35,528 nt of DNA from Sphingobacteriales bacterium (lineage in GTDB: Bacteria; Bacteroidota; Bacteroidia; Chitinophagales; Chitinophagaceae). A program made the position numbers and the translations under genes. The notes beneath the pieces were generated by a model, which was not told where the DNA came from, searched no databases, and saw only the letters and a program-made list of their open reading frames with translations. Positions within the stretch are counted from its first letter, which is position 1. Each line of letters begins with the position of its first letter. Shown in pieces: positions 26,605-34,398 of the stretch. The stretch spans positions 1 through 35,528 of the forward strand of contig CANHUD010000001.1 in assembly GCA_947463665.1 (NCBI GenBank), read 5' to 3'.

Positions 26605-26692
26605 AATAGTTTGATAAAAACCTGAGCAAAATATAACAAAAATCGCATTGGCAGCTGATGATATTTATCATAATCCTTCAAAATATTAGCCG

Positions 26693-26723
26693 TTGTTCAA
26701 CACTACTCGATAGCATAGGTTTG
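26693..26723 (+). promoter_or_regulatory. Candidate pullulanase promoter with long leader
   Basis: TTG (26693-26695), 20 bases, then TAGGTTTG (26716-26723), an exact -7 box with ideal spacing. Transcription from here would give a leader of about 150 bases before the pullulanase ATG at 26880. Confidence 0.55.
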
Positions 26724-26799
26724 TAACTGATACCTTTTAGCTGTAACGCTGGCTAAGCATGATAGGCTGGCAGACAGATACGAATTGCTCTGTCATACC

Positions 26800-26827
26800 C
26801 TTTAAAATCTGGAAACAGATTTTAAAG
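26800..26827 (+). other. 12-bp hairpin with GAAA tetraloop in the pullulanase leader
   Basis: CTTTAAAATCTG (26800-26811) pairs perfectly with CAGATTTTAAAG (26816-26827) around GAAA. The GNRA loop appears on the plus strand, which fits an RNA made from the upstream promoter. It is followed by CCTTTCTGGGACTTT rather than a clean T-run. Confidence 0.65.
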
Positions 26828-26850
26828 CCTTTCTGGGACTTTAATGACAA

Positions 26851-26865
26851 ACTTTGAATCAAAGT
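26851..26865. promoter_or_regulatory. Palindrome ACTTTGA-A-TCAAAGT
   Basis: A perfect 7+1+7 inverted repeat, two bases upstream of TATTTTTA (26868-26875), a near-match -7 box four bases from the pullulanase ATG. It could be an operator controlling this gene. Confidence 0.4.
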
Positions 26866-26879
26866 GTTATTTTTACACA

Positions 26880-28865
26880 ATGATGAACCAGCATTCGAAG
26901 AGGAGGGTGTGGATCGTCCTCCTGCTTCTTTTTTATATGCCCGTCTTTGCACAATTTGAAGATAAGAACCGCTTCCCGCTGTATACAGGGGATGATCTGG
27001 GTATGACGCTCACACCCGAAGGTTTTCGATTCAGAATCTGGGCTCCCCTTGCAGACGAGGTACAGCTTTCCCTCTATAAAACATCCCTTGGGGGCGATCC
27101 TCTTCAACGGATCAATATGCAGAAAGCAGAAAACGGTACCTGGATCATCGGGGTACCGGGAGAGCGGAATGGGATGTTCTATACATTTAGAACCCGGATA
27201 GCCGGTAAATGGAATGATGAAGTGCCGGATCCGTATGTAAAACTGGTAGGGGTAAACGGAAGAAGAGGATACATCGGCGATCTTCAGAAAACAAATCCGA
27301 AAAACTGGTCTTCTGATCTTTCTCCGGCATTCAGACAGGCAACCGATGCCATCATCTATGAACTGCATGTCAGAGATGCAAGTATCCATCCCTCTTCAGG
27401 TATTATGGCAAAGGGGAAGTTCATGGGGCTAACAGAAAAGGGGAGTACGAACCAATTTGGTTTAACTACGGGCATCGATCACCTACGTGAACTGGGAGTC
27501 ACCCATGTTCATCTTCTCCCAAGCTATGATTTCTTCACCATTGATGAAACTAAAACAGATTCCCCCCAATACAACTGGGGCTATGATCCTTTAAATTACA
27601 ATGTTCCGGAAGGATCATATGCAACTGATCCGTTCAGTCCATATGACAGAATCCGTGAATTCAAGGAATTGATTCAGGCGCTCCACAGACAGGGCATCCG
27701 GGTGGTGATGGATGTAGTATACAATCATACTATGCTAACGGAAAACTCATGGTTCAATCAGCTGGTTCCCGGCTATTATTACCGTCAAAACAAGGCTGGA
27801 GGGTTTTCCAACGCATCTGCCTGTAACAATGAAACCGCCAGTGAACGGCCTATGATGCGAAAGTTCATATTGGAGTCCGTTCAATACTGGGTTAAAGAAT
27901 TTCATATCGATGGATTTCGTTTTGATCTGATGGGTATTCACGATATCGAGACCATGAATACTATAGCTGCTGAATTGCGAAAAATAAAGCCGGATATTCT
28001 TCTGTACGGGGAAGGTTGGACCGCCGGTGCCAGCCCTCTTCCGGATGAACAGCGGGCATTGAAAAAAAATGCTTCCCTGCTGAAGGATATTGCAGTGTTC
28101 AGTGATGATATCCGGGACGGTATAAAAGGCAGTGTATTTGATCATCACGATAAAGGGTTCGCAACAGGTAAGCCTGCTATGGAACCTTCTGTCATGTTTG
28201 GTATTGCAGGAGCAGTTCGACACCCGCAGGTAGATGTTGCAAAAGTGAATTATTCAAAAGATTTCTATGCCGCTTCGCCCACTCAGGTCATCAGCTACTG
28301 TGAATGTCATGATAACCATGTCCTCTGGGATAAGATCCGCATTTCTTCTCCGGAAGCATCCCCTGAACTTCACCGGCAAATGCACAAGCTTTCACTGGCA
28401 ATTGTGCTGACATCCCAGGGGATCAGTTTTTTACATGCGGGTACAGAATTCCTGCGCTCCAAGCAGGGAGTAGAAAACTCTTTTCAGTCGCCGGATAGCA
28501 TCAACGCAATCGACTGGAACCTGAAGCATGACAATAAAGATGTTTTTGAGTGGGTAAAAGGACTGATAGCATTGCGTAAAGCCCATCCTGCTTTTCGGAT
28601 GACCCGTGCTGACGATGTTCGGAAAGCACTTCGGTTTCATGAGCATTCCAACGGACTGATCAGTTTTACGCTGGATGGTACCATCTCAAAAGATTCGTGG
28701 AAAAAAATATTCATTGCTTTTAATGGAACCGCTCAGCCTAAAAAACCGGAAATACCAACCGGTAAATGGCGTATTTTTGCTATGGACAATGTCTTATCAA
28801 AAGGCAGACTGACCCTTTCTCCAACCCTGGCCCCTTACTCAGCCCTGATTTTATTTGAACGTTAA
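26880..28865 (+). CDS. pulA: Secreted type I pullulanase
   Basis: A 661-residue glycoside hydrolase family 13 enzyme that cleaves alpha-1,6 bonds in pullulan and branched starch. The start at 26880 (MMNQHSKRRVWIVLLLLFYMPVFAQ) gives a signal peptide cleaved near residue 25; the frame is open upstream, but that part has no Met context suited to export. An N-terminal CBM48-like domain (about 45-140: FRFRIWAPLADEVQLSLY) precedes the barrel. YNWGYDP at 231-237 is the diagnostic type I pullulanase motif. Catalytic residues: nucleophile Asp349 in GFRFDLMG and acid/base Glu378 in YGEGWTAG; a third acidic residue lies in CHDNHVLWD. Export suggests periplasmic or surface starch use, but no SusC/SusD pair is in the window. 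The thiolase follows after 7 bases. Confidence 0.93.
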   Translation: MMNQHSKRRVWIVLLLLFYMPVFAQFEDKNRFPLYTGDDLGMTLTPEGFRFRIWAPLADEVQLSLYKTSLGGDPLQRINMQKAENGTWIIGVPGERNGMFYTFRTRIAGKWNDEVPDPYVKLVGVNGRRGYIGDLQKTNPKNWSSDLSPAFRQATDAIIYELHVRDASIHPSSGIMAKGKFMGLTEKGSTNQFGLTTGIDHLRELGVTHVHLLPSYDFFTIDETKTDSPQYNWGYDPLNYNVPEGSYATDPFSPYDRIREFKELIQALHRQGIRVVMDVVYNHTMLTENSWFNQLVPGYYYRQNKAGGFSNASACNNETASERPMMRKFILESVQYWVKEFHIDGFRFDLMGIHDIETMNTIAAELRKIKPDILLYGEGWTAGASPLPDEQRALKKNASLLKDIAVFSDDIRDGIKGSVFDHHDKGFATGKPAMEPSVMFGIAGAVRHPQVDVAKVNYSKDFYAASPTQVISYCECHDNHVLWDKIRISSPEASPELHRQMHKLSLAIVLTSQGISFLHAGTEFLRSKQGVENSFQSPDSINAIDWNLKHDNKDVFEWVKGLIALRKAHPAFRMTRADDVRKALRFHEHSNGLISFTLDGTISKDSWKKIFIAFNGTAQPKKPEIPTGKWRIFAMDNVLSKGRLTLSPTLAPYSALILFER

Positions 28866-28872
28866 ATTGTGG

Positions 28873-30063
28873 ATGATGTCAAATTCGGAAGTTTTTGTAG
28901 TTGCAGCCGTACGTACTCCATTGGGAAGTTTCGGAGGTGCACTGCGTTCGCTGTCCGCCATTGAACTGGGTGCGATCGCCATTCGGTCTGCCGTAGAAAA
29001 ATCCGGTGTGCCGGTTAACCGCATCGATGAGGTGCTTATGGGAGCTGTACTGCAGGCTGGTATGGGTCAGGCACCTGCCCGTCAGGCAGCACTTAAGGCA
29101 GGACTGCCTCCGGAAGTGGCCTGCACAACGGTCAATAAGGTGTGTGCCAGTGGCATGAAAGCCATTGCACAGGGTTTTCAGTCGATTCTGCTGGGCGATG
29201 CTTCCGTTGTGGTGGCTGGCGGTATGGAAAGTATGAGCAATGTCCCTTATTACTCCACGCACACCCGATGGGGCAACAAATACGGTCACATCCAGTTGCT
29301 GGATGGCATTGCAAAAGACGGATTGTTGGATGCGTACGACGGGCAGGCAATGGGAGTGTCAGCCGAACGCTGTGCAGCCGAATGCCACATCAGCAGAGAG
29401 GATCAGGACGCTTTCGCTATTGAAAGTTACAAAAGAGCACAGACTGCATGGAATGAAGGAAAATTTTCGGATGAAATCGTTCCGGTCTCCATTCCTCAGA
29501 AAAAGGGAGAAGCGGTAGTAGTAGACAAGGATGAGGAACCCTGGAATATCCGCTTTGATAAAGTAGCAGGGTTGCGTCCCGCCTTCCTCAGTGAGGGGAC
29601 CATTACGGCGGCCAATGCCTCTACTATGAACGACGGTGCAGCAGCTGTAGTGCTGGTTAGTGCTGCCGTTGTAAAAGAACTGGGCTTGAAACCGATTGCC
29701 CGTATCGTTTCTGCGGCAGATGCAGAACAGGCACCTGAGTGGTTTACCACCACACCTTCTCTGGCGCTGCCCAAAGCACTGAAAAAAGCAGGACTTTCTC
29801 ACAATGACATAGACTTGTGGGAGATCAATGAAGCTTTTTCCGTAGTAGGCATCGAAAATATGCGCCGATTGAATGTTCCATATGAAAAAGTAAATGTCCA
29901 TGGTGGTGCAGTTGCCCTGGGCCATCCATTGGGCTGTTCCGGCACCAGAATCATGGTAACCCTGATTCATGCACTCATTCAGCGGAAAGGACGGTACGGA
30001 GCTGCCGGTATTTGCAATGGCGGTGGCGGTGCCTCTGCTATGGTAGTGGAAATTCTGCCATGA
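28873..30063 (+). CDS. Acetyl-CoA acetyltransferase (thiolase)
   Basis: A 396-residue thiolase that condenses two acetyl-CoA to acetoacetyl-CoA or runs the reverse cleavage. The nucleophile is Cys91 in NKVCASGMKA; the C-terminal catalytic parts are NEAFSVVGIENM (about 324), the His in GGAVALGHPLGCSG (about 350) and the second catalytic Cys in GICNGGGGAS. The length and the absence of a long loop domain fit biosynthetic-type thiolases more than FadA, but the pathway is not decided by context. ATG at 28873 or 28876 is chosen over the TTG at 28855, which would overlap pulA. It may be transcribed with pulA although the functions look unrelated. Confidence 0.94.
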   Translation: MMSNSEVFVVAAVRTPLGSFGGALRSLSAIELGAIAIRSAVEKSGVPVNRIDEVLMGAVLQAGMGQAPARQAALKAGLPPEVACTTVNKVCASGMKAIAQGFQSILLGDASVVVAGGMESMSNVPYYSTHTRWGNKYGHIQLLDGIAKDGLLDAYDGQAMGVSAERCAAECHISREDQDAFAIESYKRAQTAWNEGKFSDEIVPVSIPQKKGEAVVVDKDEEPWNIRFDKVAGLRPAFLSEGTITAANASTMNDGAAAVVLVSAAVVKELGLKPIARIVSAADAEQAPEWFTTTPSLALPKALKKAGLSHNDIDLWEINEAFSVVGIENMRRLNVPYEKVNVHGGAVALGHPLGCSGTRIMVTLIHALIQRKGRYGAAGICNGGGGASAMVVEILP

Positions 30064-30067
30064 TATA

Positions 30068-30088
30068 AGGGATGTTTTCCCTATTTTT
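30068..30088 (+). terminator. Weak terminator-like hairpin after the thiolase
   Basis: AGGGA (30068-30072) and TCCCT (30078-30082) form a 5-bp stem with a TGTTT loop, followed by ATTTTT. The T-run is shared with the -7 box of pdhB, so termination and initiation signals overlap. Confidence 0.4.
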
Positions 30089-30089
30089 G
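30082..30089 (+). promoter_or_regulatory. pdhB promoter -7 element
   Basis: TATTTTTG is an exact TAnnTTTG box 20 bases before the pdhB ATG. No good -33 element is seen. Confidence 0.5.
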
Positions 30090-30109
30090 CGACTCGAAAA
30101 ATCATTTGA

Positions 30110-31096
30110 ATGGCCAGGATCATACAATTCAGGGAAGCTTTACGGGAAGCGATGAGTGAAGAAATGCGTAGAGACAGCCGCGTTTTCCTCATGGGCGAAG
30201 AAGTTGCAGAATACAATGGTGCTTACAAAGTAAGCCAGGGTATGTTGGATGAATTTGGAGAGAAAAGAGTCATTGATACCCCCATCGCAGAGCTTGGATT
30301 CTCTGCCGTGGCAGTAGGAGCTGCTCAGAATGGACTTCGTCCGATTGTTGAATTCATGACCTGGAACTTTGCTGTGCTGGCATTGGACCAGATTCTGAAT
30401 ACCGCCTCCAAAATGCTGGCCATGAGTGGCGGACAGGTAGGATGTCCAATCGTATTCAGAGGCGCAAATGGTTCTGCAGGCCAGCTGGGTGCTCAGCATT
30501 CTACTGCCTTCGAAAGTATGTACGCTAATATTCCAGGCTTAAAGGTGATCTCTGTATCAAACCCCTATGATGCAAAAGGATTACTGAAAAGTGCTATTCG
30601 GGATGATGATCCGGTGATGTTCATGGAATCTGAGGTTATGTACGGCGATAAGGGTGAAGTGCCTGAAGAAGAATATCTGATCCCCATCGGCAAAGCAGAT
30701 GTGAAGCGTCCGGGTTCAGATGTAACCATTGTTTCTTTCAATAAAATGATGAAAGTGGCATTGGCTGCTGCAGATGAACTGGCCAAAGAAGGAATAAGCG
30801 CAGAAGTTATAGATCTTCGCACCATTCGTCCGCTCGACTGGCATACCATCATGGAAAGTGTAAAAAAGACCAACCGGCTGGTCATTGTGGAAGAACAGTG
30901 GCCATTCGCATCTGTTAGTTCTGAAATTGCATACCGCATCCAAAAAGAAGGATTCGATTACCTGGATGCACCTGTTCGCAGGATCACTTCAGTTGATGCG
31001 CCTATGCACTATGCTCCAAATCTTGTGGCAGGATACCTCCCGGATGTACCCAGAACTGTAAAGCTGGTTAAAGAGGTTATGTATCTGAAGAAATAA
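30110..31096 (+). CDS. pdhB: Pyruvate dehydrogenase E1 component, beta subunit
   Basis: A 328-residue subunit that, with the alpha subunit, decarboxylates pyruvate through thiamine diphosphate and passes acetyl groups to E2. The N-terminal pyrimidine-binding domain shows FREALREAMSEEM, FLMGEEVAEYNGAYKVSQGM (about 26-45, with the conserved EEV Glu that activates the cofactor) and RVIDTPIAELGFSAVAVGAA (about 53-72). The C-terminal transketolase domain has VEEQWPFASVSSEIAYRI near 262-279 and the end RRITSVDAPMHYAPNL. No alpha-subunit or E2 gene is adjacent; split pdhA/pdhB loci are known in Bacteroidota. It is ended by a strong terminator. Confidence 0.95.
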   Translation: MARIIQFREALREAMSEEMRRDSRVFLMGEEVAEYNGAYKVSQGMLDEFGEKRVIDTPIAELGFSAVAVGAAQNGLRPIVEFMTWNFAVLALDQILNTASKMLAMSGGQVGCPIVFRGANGSAGQLGAQHSTAFESMYANIPGLKVISVSNPYDAKGLLKSAIRDDDPVMFMESEVMYGDKGEVPEEEYLIPIGKADVKRPGSDVTIVSFNKMMKVALAAADELAKEGISAEVIDLRTIRPLDWHTIMESVKKTNRLVIVEEQWPFASVSSEIAYRIQKEGFDYLDAPVRRITSVDAPMHYAPNLVAGYLPDVPRTVKLVKEVMYLKK

Positions 31097-31116
31097 CACC
31101 TTTCAATTTATACGTC

Positions 31117-31145
31117 AAAACCCTCCGCTAATACCGGAGGGTTTT
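31117..31145. terminator. Intrinsic terminator after pdhB
   Basis: AAAACCCTCCG (31117-31127) and CGGAGGGTTTT (31135-31145) form an 11-bp stem with a 7-base loop. The TTTT arm serves as the U-tract, and the A-tract on the other side makes it potentially bidirectional. Confidence 0.88.
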
Positions 31146-31159
31146 GCTATTTTTAGGAT

Positions 31160-33217
31160 ATGATGAAGTGCTGGTATATTTTCTTTTTCACAATCTGTAT
31201 TACCCACCAATTAACGGCACAGGATAGTTCTTATGCAGAGCTGAACGAAATCGAAATCAAAGGCCTGGATATTCCTTCTAAACAACGATCTGTTCCCGCT
31301 TCCATTTCTACAATAGGAAAAAGAGAGTTACAACGCTACGGAAACAACAGTCTGGTCCCGGTTTTGAATGCCCTCCCAGGTGTTCGAATGGAAGAACGTT
31401 CCCCCGGAAGTTACCGACTCTCGATCCGTGGCAGTCTTTTACGATCACCTTTCGGTGTCAGGAATGTAAAGATGTACTGGAAAGATATGCCACTCACAGA
31501 TGCGGGAGGAAATATGTATCTGAACCTGCTGGATATGAATACCATCGGCAGGATAGAAGTGATTAAGGGCCCGGCGGGGAGTATTTATGGAGCAGGTACC
31601 GGTGGAGTGGTAAGTTTTTTTCCAACAGAGCAAAAGGAGGTTCCATCCAGTCAGCGTATGTTCCAGACTACCGCCGGTGGGTTTGGGCAAAAAGGCCTCC
31701 TTGCCAGCTGGAACAAGCAGACCGATAAACAGCGTGTTCAGATTTTTCAGTCCCTCTGGTCCGCCAGCGGATACCGAAGAAATAGCCGTATGAGCCGTTC
31801 TGTAACACAGCTTACCGGTAACTGGAAACCCGGGAAAAACCATGAGCTGGATTATCTGGTTTATTATACCGATCTACATTATCAGACTCCGGGAGGACTT
31901 ACCCTGAGTCAGTTTCAGCAGACACCACAACAGGCAAGACCGGCAACCGCAAGCTTACCGTCTGCAGAACAACAACGAGCCGGTATATTCAACAAAACAA
32001 TTTTTGTAGGCACATCTTACACCACCAGGTTGTCTAAGCAGTGGGCGCAGACAACTTCCATCATCTTTAGTTATACCAACTTCCGGAACCCTTTTATATC
32101 TAACTATGAAACACGCTTTGAACAGAATATCGGCATTCGCTCCAAATGGGTATATGAACAAAAATGGCGTCAGCATACACTCCACTTGATAGTTGGAGCT
32201 GAATCGAGTAGGGGAAACCACCGGATAGACAGTACCGGCAACTTCTTCGGAAATCGATTTGGTGGTCGTGTAACCGATCAGGTTAGACCTGCTCATTCTT
32301 TTGCGTTCACGCAACTTCAGTATTCGCTGGAGGATCGATTGGTTATTATGGCAGGGATAAGCACCAATACGTATAGATATGCTATCCATCGTACAAATCC
32401 ATCAGGTGTACCAACCAATACTACATTTCCATTGACCTGGTTGCCCCGTTTATCCGGACTGCTAAAGGTTGCTAGTGGTATCAATGTCTATGCATCCTTA
32501 TCTAAAGGATACTCCAGTCCAACACTGGCAGAAATCAAACCTTCAGCAGGTGGGATTTATCAGGATCTAAGAGCCGAACAGGGCTGGAATACAGAAGTAG
32601 GAGTAAAGGGTAGTATGTGGCGATCAAAAGTGCAATGGGACGCCGGCTTCTTTAGATTTAATCTGAGGGATGCCATTGTGAGACGGGTAAATGCGGCAGG
32701 TGCAGAATATTTTGTAAATTCAGGAAAAACAGAACAGAAAGGAATTGAGTCAAGTGTAGACGTTTTGCTGCTTCGGCGTGCAACCGGTGTTATCAAGGAA
32801 TGGCGTATTTGGAATAGCCTTACTTTTTTTGATTTCCGATTTAGAGAGTACAAATCCACAACATCCGATTTCAGCGGAAACAAACTAACTGGAGTGCCCG
32901 ATAAGCAGATCGTGGCGGGTACGGATCTTCGTTTTGAAGGTGGATTTTATCTGAATGCAGTGTTCCAGTATACCGGGTCGCTGCCTTTGACAGATGCCAA
33001 TGATGCGTTTGCGGATGATTATCGGCTGTGGCAATTCCGGCTCGGATGGAAAAAGGCCTGGGGAAAAAACAAGATTCAGACGGATATTTTTGCACATGCC
33101 GACAATCCGCTGAACGAATCCTACAGTCTGGGCAATGATATCAATGCTTTCGGAAGAAGATTCTATAATCCTGCTCCTATGGCTCAGTTTACTGGAGGAA
33201 TTCGTATCCTGTTTTAA
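31160..33217 (+). CDS. TonB-dependent outer-membrane receptor
   Basis: A 685-residue receptor for import of a metal chelate, vitamin or similar ligand using proton-motive force through TonB. The signal peptide ends near residue 20 (FFFTICITHQLTAQ). The plug spans about residues 30-155: LNEIEIKGL near the N-terminus is the likely TonB box region, then LPGVRMEERSPGSYRLSIRGS, MPLTDAGGN and RIEVIKGPAGSIYGAGTGGVV, a hallmark. A 22-strand barrel follows, with YASLSKGYSSPTLAEIKP and GIESSVDV typical of siderophore-type receptors, ending in GGIRILF. There is no N-terminal carboxypeptidase-like domain and no SusD partner, so it is not a Sus-type glycan receptor. The ligand is unknown. A response regulator gene starts 17 bases after its stop. 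ATG at 31160 or 31163. Confidence 0.95.
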   Translation: MMKCWYIFFFTICITHQLTAQDSSYAELNEIEIKGLDIPSKQRSVPASISTIGKRELQRYGNNSLVPVLNALPGVRMEERSPGSYRLSIRGSLLRSPFGVRNVKMYWKDMPLTDAGGNMYLNLLDMNTIGRIEVIKGPAGSIYGAGTGGVVSFFPTEQKEVPSSQRMFQTTAGGFGQKGLLASWNKQTDKQRVQIFQSLWSASGYRRNSRMSRSVTQLTGNWKPGKNHELDYLVYYTDLHYQTPGGLTLSQFQQTPQQARPATASLPSAEQQRAGIFNKTIFVGTSYTTRLSKQWAQTTSIIFSYTNFRNPFISNYETRFEQNIGIRSKWVYEQKWRQHTLHLIVGAESSRGNHRIDSTGNFFGNRFGGRVTDQVRPAHSFAFTQLQYSLEDRLVIMAGISTNTYRYAIHRTNPSGVPTNTTFPLTWLPRLSGLLKVASGINVYASLSKGYSSPTLAEIKPSAGGIYQDLRAEQGWNTEVGVKGSMWRSKVQWDAGFFRFNLRDAIVRRVNAAGAEYFVNSGKTEQKGIESSVDVLLLRRATGVIKEWRIWNSLTFFDFRFREYKSTTSDFSGNKLTGVPDKQIVAGTDLRFEGGFYLNAVFQYTGSLPLTDANDAFADDYRLWQFRLGWKKAWGKNKIQTDIFAHADNPLNESYSLGNDINAFGRRFYNPAPMAQFTGGIRILF

Positions 33218-33234
33218 TTCACAAAATTGATTGT

Positions 33235-34398
33235 ATGCCACAGATTCTGATTATAGATGATGAGCGGGCCATTCGGAAAACACTTACAGAAATTCTCAGC
33301 TATGAAGGGTATGAGGTCTCTGAAGCTCCAGATGGAGAAGCCGGCTTGCTCATGGCAAAAGAGAAAGCATTTGATGCCATATTCTGTGATATCAAAATGC
33401 CCCGGATGGATGGTCTGGAAGTTCTTGAAAAACTCAGGGAACTTCGTCCTGACACCCCCGTTATAATGATATCCGGACATGGCACCATAGAAACAGCGGT
33501 AGAAGCCGTTAAGAAAGGTGCGTATGATTATTTGGCTAAGCCACCTGATCTGAACAGACTGCTGATTACCTTGCGAAACGCAACGGAGAAGAATGCGCTG
33601 CTGACAGAGACGAAAACACTGCGCCGGAAAATATATGGTGTTCAGGAAATGATCGGAACATCTGCCGCGATCGGTCAGATCAAAGAAACGGTTGATAAGG
33701 TGGCACCCACAGATGCACGGGTGCTGATTACCGGTGAAAATGGTGTGGGAAAGGAATTGGTTGCCAGATGGATTCACGAAAAAAGCCAGCGGAATAAACA
33801 GCCACTCGTAGAAGTCAATTGCGCTGCTATTCCTTCTGATTTAATTGAAAGTGAATTATTCGGGCATGAAAAAGGATCGTTCACATCTGCCGTTAAACAG
33901 CGGATCGGAAAATTTGAACAGGCCAGCGGAGGAACACTTTTCCTGGATGAAATAGGCGATATGAGTCTTACGGCTCAGGCTAAAGTTCTGAGAGTGCTGC
34001 AGGAGGGTAAACTTACCAGAGTGGGCGGAGAAAAAGAAATCAGCGTGGATGTAAGGGTCATTGCCGCAACAAACAAAAATCTGCTCTATGAAGTGGAACA
34101 AAAACAGTTCCGACTGGACTTGTATCACCGACTGAGCGTGATCATCATTCATGTACCTTCTCTTAATGATCGCAAACAGGATATCCCGGATCTGGTGAAG
34201 CATTTTCTGCAACAAATTTGTAAAGAGTATGGTATTGCAGTGAAAGAAATCGAACCTTCAGCGATGGACAAACTACAGGAATTTCAATGGACGGGTAATA
34301 TTCGTGAATTAAGAAATGTAGTGGAACGGTTGATTATCTTGTCTGGTTCGCTAATAACAAAAGAGGACGTATTGAAATACGTATGGACCTCATGCTGA
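33235..34398 (+). CDS. NtrC-like response regulator, receiver plus AAA+, no DNA-binding domain
   Basis: A 387-residue protein. The receiver domain (residues 1-120) has acidic D8 and D9, phospho-acceptor Asp52 (FCDIKMPRMDG), Ser80 and Lys102. The AAA+ domain follows with Walker A GENGVGKE (167-174), Walker B GTLFLDE (233-239) and RVIAATNKNL near 268. The GAFTGA loop, which contacts sigma-54 in true activators, reads GSFTSA (214-219). The protein ends at about residue 387 just after the AAA+ C-terminal helical region (NIRELRNVVERLIILSG), so the Fis-type helix-turn-helix domain is missing. Such forms are known in Bacteroidota and are annotated as sigma-54 regulators by homology. It lies directly behind the TonB receptor and overlaps the MerR gene by nine bases. 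No sensor kinase is next to it. Confidence 0.93.
   Translation: MPQILIIDDERAIRKTLTEILSYEGYEVSEAPDGEAGLLMAKEKAFDAIFCDIKMPRMDGLEVLEKLRELRPDTPVIMISGHGTIETAVEAVKKGAYDYLAKPPDLNRLLITLRNATEKNALLTETKTLRRKIYGVQEMIGTSAAIGQIKETVDKVAPTDARVLITGENGVGKELVARWIHEKSQRNKQPLVEVNCAAIPSDLIESELFGHEKGSFTSAVKQRIGKFEQASGGTLFLDEIGDMSLTAQAKVLRVLQEGKLTRVGGEKEISVDVRVIAATNKNLLYEVEQKQFRLDLYHRLSVIIIHVPSLNDRKQDIPDLVKHFLQQICKEYGIAVKEIEPSAMDKLQEFQWTGNIRELRNVVERLIILSGSLITKEDVLKYVWTSC

Larger units (their letters stand above)
26605..26879. other. 275-base non-coding region between divergent units
   Basis: This is the longest gene-free stretch. It holds a minus-strand promoter region near the PSD1-type gene (TTATATTTTG, near-consensus), a plus-strand promoter at 26693-26723, three successive inverted repeats (26737-26756, 26773-26794, 26800-26827) and a palindrome at 26851-26865. 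No tRNA or known riboswitch signature was recognised. Confidence 0.6.

Noticed and set aside
26605..26879. tRNA, known riboswitch or small coding gene in the largest gap
   Set aside because: No acceptor stem/CCA-like layout, no known aptamer motif, and no open frame with initiation signals; only hairpins and promoter elements are supported.
28855..28872. TTG start for the thiolase
   Set aside because: It would overlap the end of the pullulanase; ATG codons at 28873 and 28876 give the usual thiolase N-terminus.
29359..30216. 285-codon open frame antisense to the thiolase and pdhB start
   Set aside because: It spans two confidently called genes and the promoter of pdhB, and its translation shows no domain.
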